Assembly (NCBI GenBank): GCA_938024025.1 | Contig: CALJBY010000281.1 | Location: 1-10,220 of the forward strand | Length of the DNA stretch: 10,220 bases | Direction of reading: 5' to 3' | DNA from: an uncultured bacterium | GTDB lineage: Bacteria; Desulfobacterota; WTBG01 | Shown: positions 6,878-10,220 of the stretch, in pieces | Numbering within the stretch: position 1 is the stretch's first letter | Layout of the letters: each line of letters opens with the position of its first letter | Notes under the pieces: generated by a model | Databases searched by the model: none | Seen by the model: the letters and a program-made list of their open reading frames with translations, nothing else | What the model was told of the DNA's origin: nothing | Program-made: the position numbers and the translations under genes

Positions 6878-7975
6878 GTGGATAATCTTCTTGCCGTTGC
6901 AGAACGATTTAAGACAATCGGTAAGGTTACAGACATCCGAGAATTCGGGAATGGCAATATCAATAAGACCTTCCTGGTGACCATGGACACCACAGGAGAA
7001 AAGCACTTTATCCTCCAGCGCGTCAACACGCAGGTGTTTCGTCAACCGGAATATATCATGCTAAACATGCGTACTGTATCCGAGCATATTCACAAACGCC
7101 TGCAGGACGTCTCCCTTGATGCGGGCCACCGCTGGGAAGTACCGCGTGTGCTCTTGACAGAGGACGGACAGGACCACTGGCTTGACTCCAATGGAGCATT
7201 CTGGCGTGCGCTCAGCTTTATTGATGACGCGCAGTCCTTTGTCACCATCCAGGACAGTAAGCACGCAAGGGAAGCAGGCTATGCTCTCGGTATGTTCCAG
7301 CATCTCTTAAGTGACCTGCCCGCTGAAAGGCTGGTTGACACGCTGGAGGGGTTTCACATTACCCCGTCTTACCTGCAGCACTACCATACGGTAATGGCGA
7401 AACATAGTGTGAGGAAGTCCCCCGAGGTAAAGTATTGCTTACAGTTTATAAGCGAACGAAGTTCCTGGGCGCACGTCCTTGAAGATGCCAAATCCCACGG
7501 CAGGCTCTGTCTTCGTCCGATCCATGGCGATCCAAAGATCGACAACATTATGATGGATACTGCCAACGGACATGCCATCAGTATTATCGATCTGGACACC
7601 GTCAAGCCTGGACTGGTGCACTATGATATTGGTGACTGCCTCCGCTCGGGATGCAATCCGCTGGAAGAGGAAACCGAGCAATGGGAAACGGTTCACTTCG
7701 CAACCGACCTTTGCCAAGCTATCCTTCAGGGCTATTTCTCAATAGCAGGCGCATTCCTTACCGAGAATGATTATGACTATCTCTACGATGCTATACGGCT
7801 CATTGCTTTTGAACTGGGGTTGAGATTCTTTACCGACTATGTGGAAGGCAATGTATACTTCAGGACCAGGTATCCGGAACACAATCTTGCCAGGGCGCTC
7901 GTTCAGTTCAGGCTCACGGAGAGTATTGAATCTCAGGAAGCAACCATTCGCGCTCTCATCGGGGACATGAGATGA
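6878..7975 (+). CDS. NahK-like sugar kinase / APH-fold phosphotransferase
   Basis: 365 aa from the preferred GTG start at 6878, which has AGAGG at 6866-6870 and a 7-base spacer. The frame can be extended to a GTG at 6803, but the extra 25 residues look non-native. Motifs numbered from 6878: FGNGNINKTF (23-32, nucleotide loop), ILQRVN (45-50, with a role like the ATP-binding lysine strand), catalytic HGDPKIDN (216-223; D218 catalytic base, N223 metal ligand) and IIDLDTVKPGL with metal ligand D238/D240, followed by YDIGDCLRSG. The pattern (FGNG-, ILQR-, DLDTV-PG, YD-GD--R) matches N-acetylhexosamine 1-kinase (NahK) and its many uncharacterised relatives rather than drug-resistance kinases. The likely reaction is ATP-dependent 1-phosphorylation of a free sugar or amino sugar. 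No sugar pathway genes adjoin it, so the substrate is open. Confidence 0.82.
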   Translation: MDNLLAVAERFKTIGKVTDIREFGNGNINKTFLVTMDTTGEKHFILQRVNTQVFRQPEYIMLNMRTVSEHIHKRLQDVSLDAGHRWEVPRVLLTEDGQDHWLDSNGAFWRALSFIDDAQSFVTIQDSKHAREAGYALGMFQHLLSDLPAERLVDTLEGFHITPSYLQHYHTVMAKHSVRKSPEVKYCLQFISERSSWAHVLEDAKSHGRLCLRPIHGDPKIDNIMMDTANGHAISIIDLDTVKPGLVHYDIGDCLRSGCNPLEEETEQWETVHFATDLCQAILQGYFSIAGAFLTENDYDYLYDAIRLIAFELGLRFFTDYVEGNVYFRTRYPEHNLARALVQFRLTESIESQEATIRALIGDMR

Positions 7976-8039
7976 ATGCCCAGGGCTTTTCCCGTTAGCC
8001 ATTTTTATCCGATGTGATTCCAACCCTTAAACAGGCCCC

Positions 8040-8384
8040 ATGATAAACTATAACTATAGCTTTCATTGGTTGCTGGCAATCTTCACCTGTTTCTTGATTA
8101 TATCGTGCGTGAATACGCCGGATGTAGTCGGGAAATGGCGGGAAGTTGGAAAGACAGCAACAGTAGTATTTTGGAAGGATGGTAGATTCAAGGCCGTTGA
8201 TAATCAGGGAATGGCAGTAAGTGGCACATATACTTTCCATGACAAGGGGAATGTACGGTTTGAAATTAACCGCCAGGGTTTCCCCCCTGAAATTGTTGTC
8301 GGAAAAATTTCTATGCAAGGGGAAGAACTGACTTTGATATCTGGTGATGGCAGTGAGGTTGATAGATATAAAAGGGAGGAGTGA
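8040..8384 (+). CDS. Small lipoprotein of unknown function
   Basis: 114 aa. Residues 1-23 form a lipoprotein signal: a hydrophobic stretch (WLLAIFTCFLIISC) ending in a lipobox with C23 as the predicted lipidated cysteine. The rest has a strand-turn pattern in which short segments alternate: GKWREVG, ATVVFWKDGRFKAVD, SGTYTFHD, NVRFEINR, EIVVGKISM and LTLISGDG. This is the look of a small lipocalin-like or NlpE/DUF5640-like beta barrel, in which a GKW opening and a DGRF turn are common. I cannot name a family or a ligand. The Shine-Dalgarno is weak (CAGG at about 8032-8035). It lies 64 bases after the sugar kinase in the same direction and could be read through from it, but no functional tie is evident. 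Confidence 0.7.
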   Translation: MINYNYSFHWLLAIFTCFLIISCVNTPDVVGKWREVGKTATVVFWKDGRFKAVDNQGMAVSGTYTFHDKGNVRFEINRQGFPPEIVVGKISMQGEELTLISGDGSEVDRYKREE

Positions 8385-8457
8385 TAGCCAAACGCCAGAC
8401 GGGGTTGGATAAAGCTGCCTGCAGGATAGGGAAGTTTCTTATTCTTCATCTCCCTAA

Positions 8458-8480
8458 TTACCCTTTGTGTTTAAGGGTAA
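8458..8480. repeat. Perfect hairpin at the left end of repeat copy A
   Basis: TTACCCTT (8458-8465) and AAGGGTAA (8473-8480) pair over eight bases with a 7-base loop. There is no T tract in either direction, so a terminator is unlikely. The hairpin overlaps the start of the 48-base repeat that recurs downstream of vapC, where the matching positions form a different but equally perfect stem (9192-9197 with 9207-9212). Confidence 0.6.
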
Positions 8481-8508
8481 GTCAACCGAGTCAACAACGT
8501 CGCCGATT
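8461..8508. repeat. Imperfect direct repeat, copy A, upstream of vapBC
   Basis: Bases 8461-8508 align without gaps to 9194-9241. The right-hand 30 bases (8479-8508 against 9212-9241) match at 25 positions, the left-hand 18 at 12. The best conserved core reads AGTCAACAA-Y-GTCG-Y-CGATT. Similarity stops abruptly at the right edge of both copies. Copies lie 733 bases apart with the vapBC genes between them. Confidence 0.65.
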
Positions 8509-8537
8509 TGAAAATAAAACTTTCTTTTATTTCTCTT

Positions 8538-8569
8538 CATGTGTATAATAAGTACTATTTATACACATG
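8538..8569. promoter_or_regulatory. 32-bp palindromic operator of vapBC
   Basis: CATGTGTATAA (8538-8548) and TTATACACATG (8559-8569) are perfect inverted arms. The centre is AGTACT (8551-8556), itself palindromic, with only the bases at 8549-8550 and 8557-8558 unpaired, so 28 of 32 positions are symmetric. It covers the -10 box and touches the vapB ribosome binding site. VapB antitoxins of the ribbon-helix-helix type bind such palindromes and repress their own operon, with VapC as co-repressor, so this is very probably the autoregulatory operator. Confidence 0.78.
8544..8549 (+). promoter_or_regulatory. -10 box of the vapBC promoter
   Basis: A perfect TATAAT lies 31 bases before the vapB ATG, inside the left arm of the palindrome. 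At the usual distance the -35 region is only T-rich (TTTCTT at 8521-8526), with no TTGACA-like box, so the promoter call rests on the -10 and on its position under the operator. Confidence 0.5.
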
Positions 8570-8579
8570 GGAGGTAAGC

Positions 8580-8774
8580 ATGAGAACAAATGTTGTTATT
8601 GATGATCAACTTATTAAAACTGCTCTTAAATTATCCGGGTTACGCACAAAAAAAGATGCTATTGAGGCGGGTCTGAGATTACTAGTACAGTTTAAACGCC
8701 AGGCAAAGATAAAGGATTTTCGCGGCAAATTAAAATGGACTGGTGATCTTGATAAGATGCGGATTGACAAATGA
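8580..8774 (+). CDS. vapB: VapB-family antitoxin
   Basis: 64-aa antitoxin. The start at 8580 is set by GGGAGGT (8569-8575), five bases upstream; the same frame is open to 8508, but that extension would translate through the operator. The N-terminus MRTNVVIDDQLIKTALKLSG followed by TKKDAIEAGLRLLVQFKRQ is the short ribbon-helix-helix DNA-binding domain of the MRTN/DUF2191 VapB group. The C-terminal KDFRGKLKWTGDLDKMR is the segment that in this group binds and blocks the VapC active site. It overlaps vapC by ATGA at 8771-8774. It should neutralise the toxin and repress the operon through the palindrome at 8538-8569. The pair is visibly richer in A+T than its neighbours, in line with acquisition by transfer. 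Confidence 0.9.
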   Translation: MRTNVVIDDQLIKTALKLSGLRTKKDAIEAGLRLLVQFKRQAKIKDFRGKLKWTGDLDKMRIDK

Positions 8775-9166
8775 TAGTAGTAGATTCCTCAGTTTGGATT
8801 GATTACTTTAATGGTAATGTTACTCCCCAAACAGATTGGTTAGATTCCGCTCTAGGGAATGAACCGATTGTAATAGGAGATCTTATTTTAACTGAGGTTT
8901 TGCAAGGTTTTCAAATTGATAAAGATTTCAAAACGGCTAAGAAATTATTATTACATTTTCCCTTTATGGAGATGTTAGGAAAAGAAACGGCAATAGAAAG
9001 CGTTTTAAATTATCGTTATCTCAGGAAAAGAGATGTTACCGTCCGAAAAACGATTGATGTTATCATTGGGACGTTTTGTCTTCACTACCATTTTGCCCTG
9101 TTGCATGATGACAGAGATTTTGATCCTATTGAGAAATATCTTCACTTAGAAACCATACCGATTTGA
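8771..9166 (+). CDS. vapC: VapC-family PIN-domain ribonuclease toxin
   Basis: 131-aa PIN-domain toxin. The expected acidic metal-binding residues are present: D5 (MIVVDSSVWID), E42 (LTEVLQG), D96 (TIDVIIGTFC) and D114/D116 (HDDRDFDPI). With Mg2+ such enzymes cut specific RNAs (tRNA anticodon loops or the 23S sarcin-ricin loop in studied cases); the target here cannot be told from sequence. The length is normal and no frameshift is seen, so the toxin looks active. Its ATG lies within the vapB stop (ATGA), giving translational coupling and an antitoxin-first order. No terminator is clear after it; repeat copy B begins 20-30 bases downstream of the stop. Confidence 0.92.
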   Translation: MIVVDSSVWIDYFNGNVTPQTDWLDSALGNEPIVIGDLILTEVLQGFQIDKDFKTAKKLLLHFPFMEMLGKETAIESVLNYRYLRKRDVTVRKTIDVIIGTFCLHYHFALLHDDRDFDPIEKYLHLETIPI

Positions 9167-9185
9167 ATAATACTACCGTGATGAC

Positions 9186-9213
9186 TCTTCGTGCTCTTCG
9201 TGGTTCAGAGCAA
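9186..9213. repeat. Dispersed CTTCGTG-type repeat, copy 2, with its own hairpin
   Basis: TCTTCGTGCTCTTCGTGGTT (9186-9205) matches copy 1 at 2572-2591 in 18 of 20 bases. CTTCGTGGTTCAGAGCAA (9196-9213) matches a third copy at 10178-10195 in 15 of 18, all differences being transitions. TGCTCT (9192-9197) and AGAGCA (9207-9212) form a perfect six-base stem around a 9-base loop. Its right part merges into direct-repeat copy B. Confidence 0.55.
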
Positions 9214-9241
9214 GTCCACTTAGTCAACAATGTCGTCGATT
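9194..9241. repeat. Imperfect direct repeat, copy B, between vapC and hisF
   Basis: Partner of copy A at 8461-8508, in the same orientation: 37 of 48 bases match without gaps, and 25 of 30 in the right-hand part (9212-9241). The right end (GTCGTCGATT) is sharp in both copies. The hisF ribosome binding site begins 23 bases later, so any hisF promoter would have to lie in or near this repeat. Confidence 0.65.
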
Positions 9242-9275
9242 CCCTTGCAATCACAAATTGCAGAAAGGAGACAGT

Positions 9276-10040
9276 ATGAGTGTAGTAAAAATTATGCCAT
9301 GCCTGGATATGAAGGAAGGCCGGGTAGTAAAGGGGATACATTTCGTCGATCTAAAAGATGCGGGTGACCCTGTTGAAAACGCAGTATATTATCAGAAGGA
9401 AGGTGCCGACGAGCTGGCCATGCTGGATATAGCCGCGACGTTAGAAAACAGAAAAACGAGACTCGCATGGGTCAAGAATGTCTCCTCGGTGATTGACCTT
9501 CAACTGACAGTAGGCGGCGGTATTTCCACTTTGGAAGACATTGAAATGGTTCTCGAGGCCGGCGCTGACAAAATTTCCATGAATAGCGCTGCCGTTAAAG
9601 AGCCGAATCTGGTGACACGGGCGGCTCAGCAATTTGGTCAGGAAAAGGTAACCGTGGCCATCGATGCCAGAAGGAACAAGGAGATGCCTTCCGGGTTTGA
9701 ACTGGTTGTCTCCGGGGGCACAAAACCGGTCGGTCAGGACGCCGTAACCTGGGCAAAACAATGTCAGGAACTGGGGGCCGGCGTAATCCTACCAACGAGC
9801 ATGGATGGAGATGGTACACAGAATGGCTATGATTTGGAATTCACCAGGGCCATTTCCGATGCAGTAGACCTACCCGTCATTGCTTCGGGTGGGGCAGGAA
9901 CGCTGGAGCATTTCTATGAGGGTGTTGTTCAGGGCGGAGCGCAGGTCCTGCTCGCAGCTTCGGTTTTTCACTATCGTATTCTGAGCATTGGACAGGTAAA
10001 GGACTATCTGAGGGAGAAGGGTCTAGAAGTCAGGTCTTGA
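9276..10040 (+). CDS. hisF: HisF-family imidazole glycerol phosphate synthase cyclase subunit (possible paralogue)
   Basis: 254 aa. The start at 9276 is set by AAAGGAG (9264-9270), five bases upstream; an upstream in-frame ATG at 9258 lies ahead of that site. The protein is a full-length (beta/alpha)8 barrel of the HisF type. Catalytic D11 ([13 protein letters not shown]) and D130 (VAIDARR), K19, D51, the phosphate-binding GGGI (80-83) and SGGAG (204-208), and N103 are all present. HisF with HisH makes imidazole glycerol phosphate and AICAR in histidine synthesis. Departures from canonical HisF are K at position 5, LDIAA for LDITA, GGGIST for GGGIRT, and [14 protein letters not shown] where the family has AGEILLTSMDRDGT. 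No hisH, hisA or other his gene is adjacent. It may be the histidine enzyme of a divergent lineage or a HisF-like paralogue with another role. Confidence 0.82.
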   Translation: MSVVKIMPCLDMKEGRVVKGIHFVDLKDAGDPVENAVYYQKEGADELAMLDIAATLENRKTRLAWVKNVSSVIDLQLTVGGGISTLEDIEMVLEAGADKISMNSAAVKEPNLVTRAAQQFGQEKVTVAIDARRNKEMPSGFELVVSGGTKPVGQDAVTWAKQCQELGAGVILPTSMDGDGTQNGYDLEFTRAISDAVDLPVIASGGAGTLEHFYEGVVQGGAQVLLAASVFHYRILSIGQVKDYLREKGLEVRS

Positions 10041-10098
10041 ATCGTGAGTTAAGAATTTGATTATGACTGATCCTATCCGTGCATTCTGATGAAAAAAT

Positions 10099-10134
10099 GG
10101 ACGTAAGTTGTCTATGCACCTACGTCCCCCTTTT
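10099..10134 (+). terminator. Intrinsic terminator after hisF
   Basis: GGACGTA (10099-10105) and TACGTCC (10121-10127) are perfect arms; GT/AC pairs beyond one mismatch extend the stem. The stem is followed by CCC and then TTTT (10131-10134) and preceded by an A tract (10092-10097), so it may also stop transcription arriving from the other side. It lies 58 bases after the hisF stop. Confidence 0.65.
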
Positions 10135-10177
10135 GGGAAGAATAAAAAGATACTTGCTTAATTATGCTAGACTCCAC

Positions 10178-10195
10178 CTCCGTGGTCCAGAGTAA
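10178..10195. repeat. Dispersed CTTCGTG-type repeat, copy 3 (partial)
   Basis: CTCCGTGGTCCAGAGTAA matches 9196-9213 at 15 of 18 positions, all three differences being C/T transitions. Short inverted arms (ACTC at 10171-10174, GAGT at 10190-10193, and CCAC/GTGG within) suggest a hairpin, but in a different register from copy 2. Confidence 0.4.
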
Positions 10196-10220
10196 TTTTG
10201 GGGAATAAATACCCATTGGG

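Larger units (their letters stand above)
10041..10220. other. Non-coding end of the window after hisF
   Basis: Apart from the terminator (10099-10134) and a repeat copy (10178-10195) I see no start codon with a ribosome binding site and no reliable promoter. The last bases contain a small GGG/CCC hairpin (about 10200-10215). The next gene must begin outside the window. Confidence 0.5.

Noticed and set aside
8458..8480. Hairpin as transcription terminator for the lipoprotein gene
   Set aside because: No T tract follows on either strand, and the hairpin recurs with different bases in the downstream repeat copy, so it belongs to the repeat.
8508..8579. N-terminal extension of VapB to ATG-like start at 8508
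   Set aside because: It would place the operator, the -10 box and a strong Shine-Dalgarno inside the coding sequence; family members start at MRTN.
8461..9241. Direct repeats as the start of a CRISPR array
   Set aside because: Only two imperfect copies 733 bases apart with genes between them; no regular short spacers and no cas genes.
10141..10170. Possible promoter at the window end (TATGCT at about 10164-10169)
   Set aside because: No acceptable -35 box at 16-18 bases upstream and no downstream gene visible to support it.

Overview
The window reads as a chromosomal segment of a Gram-negative, respiratory and probably anaerobic bacterium. The evidence is a Tat-exported four-cluster iron-sulfur protein beside an NrfD/HybB membrane protein, the end of a c-type cytochrome, a sigma-54 activator with its kinase, and a lipoprotein. 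Decayed dispersed repeats of the TGTCATTGC...GCAATCTC and CTTCGTGG types recall, from memory only, genomes of anammox Planctomycetota, Desulfobacterota and Nitrospirota. The phylum is a guess.

Layout. 1-2207 (+): tail of a haem c protein, a HybA-like Fe-S protein and a HybB/NrfD-like quinone-site membrane protein. They are tightly spaced, form one operon, and end in a hairpin terminator near 2243-2271. 2208-2664: gene-poor, a stack of decayed repeats, with a good sigma-70-type promoter at 2599-2628. 2665-5945 (+): a soluble three-PAS histidine kinase and an NtrC-type response regulator overlapping by ATGA. 5987-6739 (-): a DTW-domain tRNA-uridine aminocarboxypropyltransferase, convergent with the regulator. 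6878-7975 (+): a NahK-like sugar kinase of the APH fold, divergent from the DTW gene. 8040-8384 (+): a small lipoprotein of unknown role. 8458-9241: a vapBC toxin-antitoxin pair with a near-perfect 32-bp palindromic operator, bounded by two copies of an imperfect direct repeat. 9276-10040 (+): a stand-alone HisF-family protein, followed by a terminator at 10099-10134.

How the genes fit together. The first operon probably moves electrons between the quinone pool and periplasmic cytochromes. The two-component pair could control respiratory or other sigma-54 genes, but I see no convincing sigma-54 promoter in the window, so its target is unknown. The later genes look like unrelated single units.

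The least ordinary signals are three. First, the repeat flanking vapBC keeps a hairpin by compensating base changes between its two copies. Second, the repeats could allow loss or movement of the toxin-antitoxin cassette. Third, the HisF homologue keeps both catalytic aspartates but has changed positions that form the ammonia gate in canonical HisF.
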